Shown here: piece after piece, positions 21,177-35,085 of the stretch
How the letters are laid out: every line of letters starts with the position of its first letter
Position numbering within the stretch: the stretch's first letter is position 1
DNA from: Hippopus hippopus
Lineage: Eukaryota; Mollusca; Bivalvia; Cardiida; Cardiidae
Assembly: GCA_946811185.2 (NCBI GenBank)
Contig: OX328105.1
Location: forward strand, 36,768,974-36,832,973
Length of the DNA stretch: 64,000 nucleotides
Direction: 5' to 3'
Program-made: the position numbers and the translations under genes
The notes under the pieces: model-generated
Seen by the model: only the letters and a program-made list of their open reading frames with translations
The model's database searches: none
Told to the model about the DNA's origin: nothing

Positions 21177-22431
21177 GGTGGTATTTCATTTACCAGTACT
21201 TTGCACATTATTCCAAACCAATGGCTGCTTTCCTACATAACTGTTGTCGGGATAAAAACATTGTGAGTGATGAGAAATTAATGAATCTTGTCGCAATTAC
21301 TGTCATCAAACCTCGGATAATAATTGCAACAGCTGGGAAATCGAACCTGTGAATCCCTAGTTTCAAGCTTCGTACGTCATCAACTGAGCAACCAAGCTGA
21401 GAATTATGCTGATGAAATATTTCTTTTGTAATTGATCAGATCTTAAAGGGAGCCATGTTAAAGAAAATGAAAGTTATGAGCCTGATCTGACGACTTCAAC
21501 ATAATTTGAGTTATATCGCAAGCACCTACTTATGCTTTATTGGAGTTTTATTACCTGTACTTTGCTTTTAACCTTTCCCAAACCACTGTTTGCTTTCAAA
21601 CGTAGATCATTTGAAACATTGTTCAACGATGAAAGAAGAATGAATTCTGTCGCCATGAACTTAAACAATCCTGAAAAAGAAAATTAGAATAGCCGGGGAA
21701 TCGAACTATACAACCTTTGGTTTTATGTCTGGAACATTACTTTGCTGCTGCTTTTAGTGATGTTGGCTGAGAGAGAGAGAGATAGAGAGAGAGAGAGGAT
21801 TTGATTTTGAAATATTTACTTTATTTCTGGAGGGTTGTAATGTTCGTGAAGAAATTGTAATATTTTGTAAAGAAATATGATGTACAGTTATCTTGTGAAT
21901 TGAAGGGGGGAAAAATGTGAGCGATGAGAAATGAATGAATCTTGTCGCAATGGCTGTCGTCAAACCTCGGATAAAAATTGCAACAGCTGGGGTATCGAAA
22001 CTGTGAAGCCCTAGTTTCGGACATCGTACGTCATCAACTGAGCAGTTAAGCAGAGAATTATGCTGATGAAGTTTTCTTTTGTAACTGATCAGATCTTAAA
22101 GGGAGCCACATTAACGAAAATGAAAGTTATGAGCCCGATCTGACGACTTCAACATAATTTGAGTTATATCGCAAGCACCTACTTATGCGTTATTGGAGTT
22201 TCTTTTTACCGGTATCTTGCTTTTAACCTTTCCCAAACCACTGTTTGCTTTCAAACGTAGATAATTTGAAACATTGTTGAACGATGAGAGAAGAATGAAT
22301 CCTGTCGAAATGAATTTAATCCTGAAAAAGGAAATAAGATAAACCGGGGAATCGAACTATAGAACCTTGGGTTTTAAGTCTGGAACATTACTTTGCCGTT
22401 GCTTTTAGTGATATGTTTGCTAAGAGCAAGT

Positions 22432-22465
<34 letters not shown>

Positions 22466-23087
22466 AAGGATTTGATTTTGAAATGTTTACTTTATTTCTG
22501 GAGGGTTGTTATGTGCATGAAGAAAATGTAACATTTTGGAAAGAAAAATGATGTACAGTTATGTTGTGAATTGAAAGGGGAAAAATGTGAGCGACGAGAA
22601 ATGAATGAATCTTGTCGCAATTACTGTCATCAAACCGCGGATAAAAATTACAAAAGCTGGGGAATCGAACCTGTGAACCCTAGTTTCAGGCTTCGCACGT
22701 CATCAACTGAGCAACCAAGCTAAGAATTATGCTGATGAAGTTTTCTTTTGTAATTGATCAGATCTTAAAGGGAGCCATGTTAAAGAAAATGAAAGTTATG
22801 AGCCCGATCTGACAACTTGAACATACTTTGAGTTATATCGCAAGCACCTACTTATGCTTTATTGGAGTTTCTTTTACCTGTACTTTGCTTTTAACCTTTC
22901 CCAAACCACTGTTTCCTTTCAAACGTAGATCATTTGAAACATTGTTCAACGATGAGAGAAGAATGAATCCTATCGCAATGAACTTAAACAATCCTGAAAA
23001 AGAAAATTAGAACAGCCGGGGAATCGAACTATACAACCTTGGGTTTTAAGTCTGGAACATTACTTTGCAGTTGCTTTTAGTGATGTT

Positions 23088-23090
<3 letters not shown>
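21175..23090 (-). repeat. Triplicated SINE-pair cassettes, unit 4
   Basis: First cassette is the tttcaagcttcg/gcctgatctg type; its B-box word reads GGTTCGATTTCC. In the second cassette the alpha B box is damaged (atcgaaactg). The third beta copy has ctgtttcctttc where most units have ctgtttgctttc. Confidence 0.85.
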
Positions 23091-23151
<61 letters not shown>

Positions 23152-23799
23152 AAGACAGAGGGAGTTAGACAGAGAGAGTATTTGATTTTGAAATGTTTAC
23201 TTTATTCCTGGAGGGTTGTGATGTGCGAAAAGAAATCGTAACATTTTGTAAAGAAAAATGATGTACAGTTGTGTTGTGAATTGAAGGAAAAAAGCCTATT
23301 TTGAAGGAGGCAAGCATATCTCATGTTTAGGAATCCTTGACACAATTTGATTTTGTGAAGATGTGGTGAAAAGCAAAGAAGTATGTTGCTGAAGCCTACT
23401 TTTGAAGTTGATCGATTCTTAGGGGGGACATTGATAAGGTAAACGAAAAATATGTTTATGGGTCATGTTTGCAAGACCTTGGAGAGGAAGATCTTGCTAT
23501 AATGGGAGAAAATACTGGTGTCATATCCCCAAGCCTGTCCCCACATTATGGATACACTGGAAATGATAAGTGTGGATTTGATTGTTGTTTACTGATTTAT
23601 TTGGAAAGATTCAAAACTTAAATATAAAAAAATTGGGAAAACTGTGGACAAGCAATTGGAAATACTGTGGACTAGCTGGAAATCGAGTAAAGAAATGGAA
23701 TGATTTGAATGTAGGACAAAGATGTTTTCCTGAGTGTTGAAAAGTGAACTAAAATAGTATTGAGCAAAACTGTTTAAGTTTACAGCAGTTGTGAAGCTA

Positions 23800-24092
23800 T
23801 TTAATAATTGCTTGGATGATGATGATGATTAGGTTGGTAGTGCTACTGTAGATGTTGTAGCGGAGCAAGATTTCTTTGTTAGCCAAAGCTCTTGTAACAG
23901 TCTTTCCAAACCACTGGCTGGTTTTCAAAATAACTTTAGTCGATAGAATGATCGGTATTAAGCAAAGAATAAATCCTGCAACAACGAATATCATCGAACC
24001 TCGGACAGAAATTGGTACAGCTTGGGGACCGAACCTGCGACCGTATAGGCTTTTAGCCATGTACTTTACCAACCAAGCTACTGGGCAAGGCA
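23800..24092 (-). repeat. Gamma SINE, unit 4
   Basis: A and B boxes as in unit 1. Short AG tract follows (about 24097-24122). Confidence 0.72.
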
Positions 24093-24404
24093 ATCTGAGA
24101 GAGAGAGAGAGAGAGAGAGAGAAGGAGTGTATTTGATTATGACATGTTTACTTTAATCCTGAAGGGTTTTTATGTGCGAGAAGAAATTAAAACATTTTGC
24201 AAAGACAAATGATGTACAGTTGTGGATTGAAGGAAAAATAATATAAGCTTTTGGAAGGGGATAACTTTCTTTTACCAGTACTTCGCACAATATTATTCCC
24301 ATTGGCACTGGCTGCATTCCTCACATAACCTCGTCGAAAGAATTATGAGGGCTGAGATAAGAATAAACCCTGTCGCAGTAACTGTCATCAATTACATAGA
24401 GCAT

Positions 24405-26421
24405 ATTCTCAGTCTAAGAGATTGTATCCTCAGTCCGTAGGTTTTACTTTCACATCGGGAGAAATATTTTCAGTCTGTATTTATTTATTCCTGGAGGGTT
24501 ATGAGCGAGAAGACATTGTAACTTTTTGTAAAGAACAATGATGGAAAAAGTAAAATGTGTGAACACTATAGATTTTAATGGCCATGTGTTTAGAAATGTG
24601 CAGAAGTTAATTTTAAGGGACTCGATATTTTCTGGACAGTTTTGGATTCAATAAAAAAAGTTATAAGCTATTTGGGAGGAGATGAGTACTTTCTTTTACC
24701 AGTACTTTGCACAATATTGTTCCCATTGGCACTTGCTGCTTTCTTTTTATGACTTCGTCAGAAGGATTATCAGCGCCGAGATAAGAAGAAACCCTGTCGC
24801 AATAACTGTCATCAATTCCATAAAACATATTCACAGTCTTGGAGATTGTATCCTCAGTCCGCAGGTTGTACTTTCAAATGGGGAGAAATACATTTAGTGC
24901 GTAATACTGGTCCATTAGTCCTTACCATCGTCTTTAGTCTCATTTGACCCAATCTCAGTATGTACCCTGAATTCGTGAGATAAACCCTTAGGCCATGAGC
25001 TGAGTCAACAAACGCTTGAGATTCAACCAGTTCCTTATTTCTTTACTTCATTAGGCTGCACTCTTAGTCAATGAGATAAACCTTACCTGTGGAAATTATT
25101 CGATATGATTAACCACTTTTTGGTCCGTTGTATTTGTCTTTCTGTAAGATGTATCGTCGGTCTGTCAAATGTAAATGAAAGTCGAGACACTTGTTTTTAC
25201 TTTGAATTAAACCAAATGCCGTACGTTAGCCCCTTCAGTCTGTTTGATTTACCTTTAGTCCAAGAGATGTACCTTCAGTCCGAGAAATATGTCTTCGTTT
25301 TGTTTGAGTCTTACACCTTCATCTTCGAGCTCTACATCGCTTGAAATTGCTTTTAAATAGGTCCTGAAACTGTATTTCCACCTTCCTGTGACTGCGCGAG
25401 TTCCTAAGCCTGTACCCACAGTCGGCGACTTCATACCCCCAGCGCCTAAAACCAACCCTCAGGCCGTTACAAACATACTGAGTCCTTGAGATTGTATCCT
25501 CAGTTCGTGGAATGTTTCCTCAGTCTATTTCATGTCCTCTTAGACTTTGAAATCGTACCTATAGTCAGTTGAATGTACCCCCAGGCCCTGAACCACTGGC
25601 CTCACTCAAATGGTACCATTTGCACAGTTTGCCTATACACTCTTTTCCTGAAATGTACCCTAAATCTGTTAGCTGTAAGTTCAGAGAGTATCCTTAATGT
25701 AACTTTTCTTCCAGTCTTATAACATTAGTCAGCGCGTTGAGCCCAAAATTAGCAATAAAAACCCCAAGTCTATGAGATGCACCTCAGTCACTCGAATACA
25801 CCATAAGGCCCTAAAGCTGTGTTCTATCTTAAAATTTACCCGTTTTCAATTAGACTTTATCCCTTGCCCACTTGATGTGCCTACAGTTCGAAGATGTGTC
25901 CTTTGTCCATTGGTTATTGCAATAGCCCGTTTCATGTTCTCTTAGGAATTGAGATGGTAGCCTTAGTGAGTGAGATGTATCATCAAGCTATAAACCTGTG
26001 TCGTTTCAGAGATTTTAGTCCCAACCTGTTAGCCTGACCCGCCAGTCGGTAAGATGTTCTTTTAGTTCCTTCTACTTTCTCTCAGGCGGTAAAATACATT
26101 CTCAGTTCGATGTTCCCTCAAACCTTGAAACAGTGTCCCTTCTATTATTTCAACCCAATGCCGTATGCCTGTATCTGTGGTAGGCTATATATTCTCTCAG
26201 TTCCACACAGATATACCCTCAGTATTTACAACTATGCCCTTTCTCCTATTTTAGCTCCAGGCGATTAGCTTGTTCTATCTGCTTCCTTCATATTTCAACC
26301 CAACTTAATTGAATGTACCCTCAGATGACGAACCCATGCCTGCACTGTTGTTTCACCGATAACTCTTTGGCCTCTACTTCTTCTTCATGATCTTAACCCT
26401 CAGTCTAAACGGTCTGAAATA
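24405..26421. repeat. Decayed ~21-bp minisatellite, unit 4
   Basis: Same motif order. Private changes are gtcgagacac near 25181 and gcggtaaaatac near 26087. Confidence 0.75.
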
Positions 26422-26446
26422 ATGTATTCAACCTCATTTCACTGTC

Positions 26447-27063
26447 ATCTCTCTCTCTCTTCTTCATTTCTCTCTCTTTTTCATTTCTCTCTCTCTCTCT
26501 CTCGCTCTCGCTATTTCTGTCTCTCTATTTCTGTCTCTCTTCACCTCTCTCTCTCAATCTCATTCTGTCTGTCTATCTCTTTCCTTCTCTGTCTTTCTCT
26601 CTTTGTCTCTTACTCTCTATCTACTCCTTTCTGAACTCTTTGTCTTACTCTCTGCTCCTCATTCTTATCTTCTCTCTACACTCTTTTCTACTGTCAGTCT
26701 CCCGCTGTCTCTCTCTCTCTCGCTGTCGCTCTCTATCTCTCTCTCTCTCTTTCTTTCTCGCTTTCTGTCTTTCTCTCGCTCTCTATTTCTCTCTCTATCC
26801 CTCCCATTTCTCTTCCTCCTCTTATATTTCTCCTCTTTCTATCTGTATCTCGCTGCCTCCTTTCACACAGTTTCTCTATCTCTGTTTTTCTCTCTCTTTC
26901 GCTATTCCACCATCTTCTGTCTCATTGTCTATCGTTCATTATTCTCTCACGTTCTCTCTGTCTGTCTTTCTGTCTCCCTTTATTCCTTTTTTCCTTCCTG
27001 CAGACTTCTGTCTCTGTCCCTCTATCCATCTCTTTCGCCTTCTGTCCCTCTCTCTCTCTTTTG
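26447..27063. repeat. Polypyrimidine block, unit 4 (617 bp)
   Basis: Has a 3-bp loss (cctcctcttatatt), one extra T in the later T-run, and ttctgtccctc in place of ttcagtccctc. The last change is shared with all later units. Confidence 0.93.
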
Positions 27064-27529
27064 GCTGACTTGATATTGCATCTTTGGCCTCCTTGTTGTG
27101 TTTCTCACGTTTATAAGACGGTATTCTCGGACTATGATGTTTATCCTTTTCCTCCAAAAATGTACTTCCTACAATAAATTTTGCTTCCTTTCCTTCATAT
27201 CTTCCTCAGGCTGTATGATTGATGGTTTCTCAGTTGATATGATGCTCCCTCAGACCGTAATTTTGATTGTTATCTGCTTTTAAATACATGTAGATTAAGA
27301 ACTATGTAGAATTGTCCATTAGATCTTTTAGTATGAAATGTTAATGGTGTAACTGGCACAATTGAGACATCCTGGCAAGATCTTACAAAATTATGTAATC
27401 ACCCTGTGCATGTTTTACCTTAAGAATGCCAAAAAAGCCAAGGTTCCCACTTTATGATCAGAAGCAACTTGTTGATTGAAAATAATACATAAACATTCAC
27501 GTAAGATTCTCCATATCATATTTATGCAG

Positions 27530-27842
27530 TATTGATTCATTGATTGATTGCAGAGTGTTAAACGCCGTTTACAACATTATTTCAGTTTATATAGCGGCGG
27601 CCAGTGCACTTATGTATTCTTTCCTGTAAATTCTTTTACCAGTATTACGCACAATATTCTTTCCAAACCACTGGCTGCTTTCCCACATAACAATCGTGGA
27701 AACAATGGTCAACGTTGAGAGTGGAATGAATCGTATCGCATGGAATATCAGCAATCCTCGGAAAATAATTGGCCGAACCGGGAATGAAACCAGCGACCCC
27801 CTGTTCTCAAGTCCTGTATGCTACCGACTGAGCTACCGAGGC
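27530..27842 (-). mobile_element. Delta SINE at unit 4/5 junction
   Basis: cacataac/five-C subtype with a private tgtaaattc change in the body. A box intact. Confidence 0.78.
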
Positions 27843-28083
27843 TCGGCAATTATGCAGTAACTCCACTCCGTATAATCACAAGGTCAATTGAGCAACTCGG
27901 GGGCATGACAGTTTTTTGATATTGTTTGTTTGTATGGTGTTTCTCGTAGTTTCAGCATATTTCTGTCATATCACGGAGGCCAGTGCATCTACCATTGCCT
28001 TCCTGTGAGTCTTTATCCAGTGTTCCGCACAATATTATATCCACTGGCTTCTTTCTCACATACTCAACGTCATAAACATCGAT

Positions 28084-28115
<32 letters not shown>

Positions 28116-29372
28116 GTGGTGGTATTTCATTTACCAGTACTTTGCACATTATTCCAAACCAATGGCTGCTTTCCTACATAACTGTTGTCGGGATAAAAAC
28201 ATTGTGAGTGATGAGAAATTAATGAATCTTGTCGCAATTACTGTCATCAAACCTCGGATAATAATTGCAACAGCTGGGAAATCGAACCTGTGAATCCCTA
28301 GTTTCAAGCTTCGTACGTCATCAACTGAGCAACCAAGCTGAGAATTATGCTGATGAAATATTTCTTTTGTAATTGATCAGATCTTAAAGGGAGCCATGTT
28401 AAAGAAAATGAAAGTTATGAGCCTGATCTGACGACTTCAACATAATTTGAGTTATATCGCAAGCACCTACTTATGCTTTATTGGAGTTTTATTACCTGTA
28501 CTTTGCTTTTAACCTTTCCCAAACCACTGTTTGCTTTCAAACGTAGATCATTTGAAACATTGTTCAACGATGAGAGAAGAATGAATTCTGTCGCCATGAA
28601 CTTAAACAATCCTGAAAAAGAAAATTAGAATAGCCGGGGAATCGAACTATACAACCTTTGGTTTTATGTCTGGAACATTACTTTGCTGCTGCTTTTAGTG
28701 ATGTTGGCTGAGAGAGACAGAGATAGAGAGAGAGAGAGGATTTGATTTTGAAATATTTACTTTATTTCTGGAGGGTTGTAATGTTCGTGAAGAAATTGTA
28801 ATATTTTGTAAAGAAATATGATGTACAGTTATCTTGTGAATTGAAGGGGGGAAAAATGTGAGCGATGAGAAATGAATGAATCTTGTCGCAATGGCTGTCG
28901 TCAAACCTCGGATAAAAATTGCAACAGCTGGGGTATCGAAACTGTGAAGCCCTAGTTTCGGACATCGTACGTCATCAACTGAGCAGTTAAGCAGAGAATT
29001 ATGCTGATGAAGTTTTCTTTTGTAACTGATCAGATCTTAAAGGGAGCCACATTAACGAAAATGAAAGTTATGAGCCCGATCTGACGACTTCAACATAATT
29101 TGAGTTATATCGCAAGCACCTACTTATGCGTTATTGGAGTTTCTTTTTACCGGTATCTTGCTTTTAACCTTTCCCAAACCACTGTTTGCTTTCAAACGTA
29201 GATAATTTGAAACATTGTTGAACGATGAGAGAAAAATGAATCCTGTCGAAATGAATTTAATCCTGAAAAAGGAAATAAGATAAACCGGGGAATCGAACTA
29301 TAGAACCTTGGGTTTTAAGTCTGGAACATTACTTTGCCGTTGCTTTTAGTGATATGTTTGCTAAGAGAAAGT

Positions 29373-29435
<63 letters not shown>

Positions 29436-30052
29436 TTTGATTTTGAAATGTTTACTTTATTTCTGGAGGGTTGTTATGTGCATGAAGAAAATGTAACATT
29501 TTGGAAAGAAAAATGATGTACAGTTATGTTGTGAATTGAAAGGGGAAAAATGTGAGCGACGAGAAATGAATGAATCTTGTCGCAATTACTGTCATCAAAC
29601 CGCGGATAAAAATTACAAAAGCTGGGGAATCGAACCTGTGAACCGTAGTTTCAGGCTTCGCACGTCATCAACTGAGCAACCAAGCTAAGAATTATGCTGA
29701 TGAAGTTTTCTTTTGTAATTGATCAGATCTTAAAGGGAGCCATGTTAAAGAAAATGAAAGTTATGAGCCCGATCTGACAACTTGAACATACTTTGAGTTA
29801 TATCGCAAGCACCTACTTATGCTTTATTGGAGTTTCTTTTACCTGTACTTTGCTTTTAACCTTTCCCAAACCACTGTTTCCTTTCAAACGTAGATCATTT
29901 GAAACATTGTTCAACGATGAGAGAAGAATGAATCCTATCGCAATGAACTTAAACAATCCTGAAAAAGAAAATTAGAACAGCCGGGGAATCGAACTATACA
30001 ACCTTGGGTTTTAAGTCTGGAACATTACTTTGCTGCTGCTTTTAGTGATGTT

Positions 30053-30055
<3 letters not shown>
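28116..30055 (-). repeat. Triplicated SINE-pair cassettes, unit 5
   Basis: Left type as in unit 4. The third AG tract is the longest of the array (about 29391-29430) and creates a longer low-complexity Arg-Glu frame. The third alpha copy has gaaccgtag in place of gaaccctag. Confidence 0.85.
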
Positions 30056-30096
<41 letters not shown>

Positions 30097-30744
30097 AAGA
30101 CAGAGAGAGTTAGACAGAGAGAGTATTTGATTTTGAAATGTTTACTTTATTCCTGGAGGGTTGTGATGTGCGAAAAGAAATCGTAACATTTTGTAAAGAA
30201 AAATGATGTACAGTTGTGTTGTGAATTGAAGGAAAAAAGCCTATTTTGAAGGAGGCAAGCATATCTCATGTTTAGGAATCCTTGACACAATTTGATTTTG
30301 TGAAGATGTGGTGAAAAGCAAAGAAGTATGTTGCTGAAGCCTACTTTTGAAGTTGATCGATTCTTAGGGGGGACATTGATAAGGTAAACGAAAAATATGT
30401 TTATGGGTCATGTTTGCAAGACCTTGGAGAGGAAGATCTTGCTATAATGGGAGAAAATACTGGTGTCATATCCCCAAGCCTGTCCCCACATTATGGATAC
30501 ACTGGAAATGATAAGTGTGGATTTGATTGTTGTTTACTGATTTTTTTGGAAAGATTCAAAACTTAAATATAAAAAAATTGGGAAAACTGTGGACAAGCAA
30601 TTGGAAATACTGTGGACTAGCTGGAAATCGAGTAAAGAAATGGAATGATTTGAATGTAGGACAAAGATGTTTTCCTGAGTGTTGAAAAGTGAACTAAAAT
30701 AGTATTGAGCAAAACTGTTTAAGTTTACAGCAGTTGTGAAGCTA

Positions 30745-31037
30745 TTTAATAATTGCTTGGATGATGATGATGATTAGGTTGGTAGTGCTACTGTAGATGT
30801 TGTAGCGGAGCAAGATTTCTTTGTTAGCCAAAGCTCTTGTAACAGTCTTTCCAAACCACTGGCTGGTTTTCAAAATAACTTTAGTCGATAGAATGATCGG
30901 TATTAAGCAAAGAATAAATCCTGCAACAACGAATATCATCGAACCTCGGACAGAAATTGGTACAGCTTGGGGACCGAACCTGCGACCGTATAGGCTTTTA
31001 GCCATGTACTTTACCAACCAAGCAACTGGGCAAGGCA
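30745..31037 (-). repeat. Gamma SINE, unit 5
   Basis: Head variant aagcaactggg changes the A box to TTGCTTGGTTGG on the minus strand. B box kept. Units 6-8 share this variant. Confidence 0.7.
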
Positions 31038-31039
31038 AT

Positions 31040-31086
<47 letters not shown>

Positions 31087-31365
31087 AGTGTTTTTGATTA
31101 TGACATGTTTACTTTAATCCTGAAGGGTTTTTATGTGCGAGAAGAAATTAAAACATTTTGCAAAGACAAATGATGTACAGTTGTGGATTGAAGGAAAAAT
31201 AATATAAGCTTTTGGAAGGGGATAACTTTCTTTTACCAGTACTTCGCACAATATTATTCTCATTGGCACTGGCTGCATTCCTCACATAACCTCGTCGAAA
31301 GAATTATTAGGGCTGAGATAAGAATAAACCCTGTCGCAGTAACTGTCATCAATTACATAGAGCAT

Positions 31366-33378
31366 ATTCTCAGTCTAAGAGATTGTATCCTCAGTCTGTA
31401 GGTTTTACTTTCACATCGGGAGAAATATTTTCAGTCTGTATTTATTTATTCCTGGAGGGTTATGTGCGAGAAGATTTTTTGTAAAGAACAATGATGGAAA
31501 AAGTAAAATGTGTGGACACTATAGATTTTAATGGCCATGTGTTTAGAAATGTGCAGAAGTTAATTTCAAGGGGCTCGATATTTTCTGGACAGTTTTGGAT
31601 TCAATAAAAAAAGTTATAAGCTATTTGGGAGGAGATGAGTACTTTCTTTTACCAGTAATTTGCACAATATTGTTCCCATTGGCACTTGCTGCTTTCTTTT
31701 TATGACTTCGTCAGAAGGATTATCAGCGCCGAGATAAGAAGAAACCCTGTCGCAATAACTGTCATCAATTCTATAAAACATATTCACAGTCTTGGAGATT
31801 GTATCCTCAGTCCGCAGGTTGTACTTTCAAATGGGGAGAAATACATTTAGTGCGTAATACTGGTCCATTAGTCCTTACCATCGTCTTTAGTCTCATTTGA
31901 CCCAATCTCAGTATGTACCCTGAATTCGTGAGATAAACCCTTAGGCCATGAGCTGAGTCAACAAACGCTTGAGATTCAACCAGTTCCTTATTTCTTTACT
32001 TCATTAGGCTGCGCTCTTAGTCAATGAGATAAACCTTACCTGTGGAAATTATTCGATATGATTAACCACTTTTTGGTCCGTTGTATTTGTCTTTCTGTAA
32101 GATGTATCGTCGGTCTGTCAAATGTAAATGAAAGTCCAGACACTTGTTTTTACTTTGAATTAAACCAAATGCCGTACGTTAGCCCCTTCAGTCTGTTTGA
32201 TTTACCTTTAGTCCAAGAGATGTACCTTCAGTCCGAGAAATATGTCTTCGTTTTGTTTGATTGAGTCTTACACCTTAATCTTCGAGCTCTATATCGCTTG
32301 AAATTGCTTTTAAATAGGTCCTGAAACTGTATTTCCACCTTCCTGTGACTGCGCGAGTTCCTAAGCCTGTACCCACAGTCGGCGACTTCATACCCCCAGC
32401 GCCTAAAACCAACCCTCAGGCCGTTACAAACATACTGAGTCCTTGAGATTGTATCCTCAGTTCGTGGAATGTTTCCTCAGTCTATTTCATGTCCTCTTAG
32501 ACTTTGAAATCGTACCTATAGTCAGTTGAATGTACCCCCAGGCCCTGAACCACTGGCCTCACTCAAATGGTACCATTTGCACAGTTTGCCTATGCACTCT
32601 TTTCCTGAAATGTACCCTAAATCTGTTAGCTGTAAGTTCAGAGAGTATCCTTAATGTAACTTTTCTTCCAGTCTTATAACATTAGTCAGCGCATTCAGCC
32701 CAAAGTTAGCAATAAAAACCCCAAGTCTATGAGATGCACCTCAGTCACTCGAATACACCATAAGGCCCTAAAGCTGTGTTCTATCTTAAAATTTACCCGT
32801 TTTCAATTAGACTTTATCCCTTGCCCACTTGATGTGCCTACAGTTCGAAGATGTGTCCTTTGTCCATTGGTTATTGCAATAGCCCGTTTCATGTTCTCTT
32901 AGGAATTGAGATGGTAGCCTTAGTGAGTGAGATGTATCATCAAGCTATAAACCTGTGTCGTTTCAGAGATTTTAGTCCCAACCTGTTAGCCTGACCCGCC
33001 AGTCGGTAAGATGTTCTTTTAGTTCCTTCTACTTTCTCTCAGGCGGTGAAATACATTCTCAGTTAGATGTTCCCTCAAACCTTGAAACAGTGTCCCTTCT
33101 ATTATTTCAACCCAATGCCGTATGCCTGTATCTGTGGTAGGCTATATATTCTCTCAGTTCCACATAGATATACCCTCAGTATTTACAACTATGCCCTTTC
33201 TCCTATTTTAGCTCCAGGCGATTAGCTCGTTCTATCTGCTTCCTTCATATTTCAACCTAACTTAATTGAATGTACCCTCAGATGACGAACCCATGCCTGC
33301 ACTGTTGTTTCACCGATAACTCTTTGGCCTCTACTTCTTCTTCATGATCTTGACCCTCAGTCTAAACGGTCTGAAATT
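31366..33378. repeat. Decayed ~21-bp minisatellite, unit 5
   Basis: Most diverged copy. It has a 4-bp insertion (tttgattgagtc near 32256, shared with unit 7), a loss in the gagaagatttttt region near 31471, and several private substitutions such as gcattcagccc near 32691 and cacatagat near 33161. Confidence 0.75.
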
Positions 33379-33403
33379 ATGTATTCAACCTCATTTCACT
33401 GTC

Positions 33404-34038
33404 ATCTCTCTCTCTCTGCTTCATTTCTCTCTCTGCTTTATTTCTCTCTCTTTTTCATTTCTCTCTCTCTCTCTCTCTCTCTCGCTCTCTCTCTCGCTCT
33501 CGCTATTTCTGTCTCTCTTCACCTCTCTCTCAATCTCATTCTGTCTGTCTATCTCTTTCCTTCTCTGTCTTTCTCTCTTTGTCTCTTACTCTCTATCTAC
33601 TCCTTTCCGAACTCTTTGTCTTACTCTCTGCTCATTCTTATCTTCTCTCTACACTCTTTTCTACTGTCAGTCTCCCGCTGTCTCTCTCTCTCTCGCTGTC
33701 GCTCTCTATCTATCACTCTCTCTTTCTTTCTCGCTTTCTGTCTTTCTCTCGCTCTCTATTTCTCTCTCTATCCCTCCCATTTCTCTTCCTCCTCTTCTTA
33801 TATTTCTCCTCTTTCTATCTGTATCTCGCTGCCTCCTTTCACACAGTTTCTCTATCTCTGTTTTTCTCTCTCTTTCGCTATTCCACCATCTTCTGTCTCA
33901 TTGTCTATCGTTCATTATTCTCTCACGTTCTCTCTGTCTGTCTTTCTGTCTCCCTTTATTCCTTTTTCCTTCCTGCAAACTTCTGTCTCAGTCCCTCTAT
34001 CCATCTCTTTCGCCTTCTGTCCCTCTCTCTCTCTTTTG
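33404..34038. repeat. Polypyrimidine block, unit 5 (635 bp)
   Basis: Rearranged at its left side: an extra tctgctttatttc segment and a gctctctctctcgc insertion, but one fewer tatttctgtctct repeat. It also has a private tatcactctc change, and atcagtcc-type tctcagtccctc shared with unit 6. Confidence 0.92.
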
Positions 34039-34501
34039 GCTGACTTGATATTGCATCTTTGGTCTCCTTGTTGTGTTTCTCACGTTTATAAGACGGTATT
34101 CTCGGACTATGATGTTTATCCTTTTCCTCCAAAAATGTACTTCCTACAATAAATTTTGCTTCCTTTCCTTCATATCTTCCTCAAGCTGTATGATTAATGG
34201 TTTCTCAGTTGATATGATGCTCCCTCAGACCGTAATTTTGAGTGTTATCTGCTTTTAAATACATGTAGATTAAGAACTATGTAGAATTGTCCATTAGATC
34301 TTTTAGTATGAAATGTTAATGGTGTAACTGGCACAATTGAGACATCCTGGCAAGATCTTACAAAATTATGTAATCACCCTGTGCATGTTTTACCTTAATG
34401 CCGAAAAAGCCAAGGTTCCCACTTTATGATCAGAAGCAACTTGTTTATTAAAAATAATACATAAACATTCACGTAAGATTCTCCATATCATATTTATGCA
34501 G

Positions 34502-34814
34502 TATTGATTCATTGATTGATTGCAGAATGTTAAACGCCGTTTACATCATTATTTCAGTTTATATAGCGGCGGCCAGTGCACTTATGTATTCTTTCCTGTA
34601 ATTTCTTTTACCAGTATTACGCACAATATTCTTTCCAAGCCACTGGCTGCTTTCCCACATAACAATCGTGGAAACAATGGTCAACGTTGAGAGTGGAATG
34701 AATCGTATCGCATGGAATATCAGCAATCCTCGGAAAATAATTAGCCGAACCGGGAATGAAACCAGCGACCCCCTGTTCTCAAGTCCTGTATGCTACCGAC
34801 TGAGCTACCGAGGC
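34502..34814 (-). mobile_element. Delta SINE at unit 5/6 junction
   Basis: Subtype with attagccg, cagaatgttaaacg and tacatcatt, shared with units 6 and 9. A box intact. Confidence 0.78.
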
Positions 34815-35085
34815 TCGGCAATTATGCAGTAACTCCACTCCGTATAATCACAAGGTCAATTGAGCAACTCGGGGGCATGACAGTTTTTTGATATTGTTTG
34901 TTTGTATGGTGTTTCTCGTAGTTTCAGCATATTTCTGTCATATCACGGAGGCCAGTGCATCTACCATTGCCTTCCTGTGAGTCTTTATCCAGTGTTCCGC
35001 ACAATATTATATCCACTGGCTTCTTTCTCACATACTCAACGTCATAAACATCGATCAGCACAGAGAGAGAGAGAGAGAGAGAGAG

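Larger units (their letters stand above)
20889..27839. repeat. Macrosatellite unit 4 (6951 bp)
   Basis: Complete unit. The left cassette is of a distinct type (tttcaagcttcg, gagcctgatctg, aaatcgaacctg) shared with units 5 and 8. In the middle it still carries gatttatttgg and aagctactggg like units 1-3. It has a 3-bp loss in the polypyrimidine block (cctcctcttatatt near 26815). Right end is the cacataac/five-C type with ttggccg. No gene is recognised. Confidence 0.97.
27840..34811. repeat. Macrosatellite unit 5 (6972 bp)
   Basis: Complete unit and one of the most mosaic. The left part shares the tttcaagcttcg/gcctgatctg type with units 4 and 8. From the core rightward it shares gatttttttgg and aagcaactggg with units 6-8. 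A 4-bp insertion (tttgattgagtc near 32256) is shared with unit 7. The right end (gattaatgg, gagtgtt, attagccg) is shared with units 6 and 9. It holds the longest third AG tract, near 29391-29430. No gene is recognised. Confidence 0.97.
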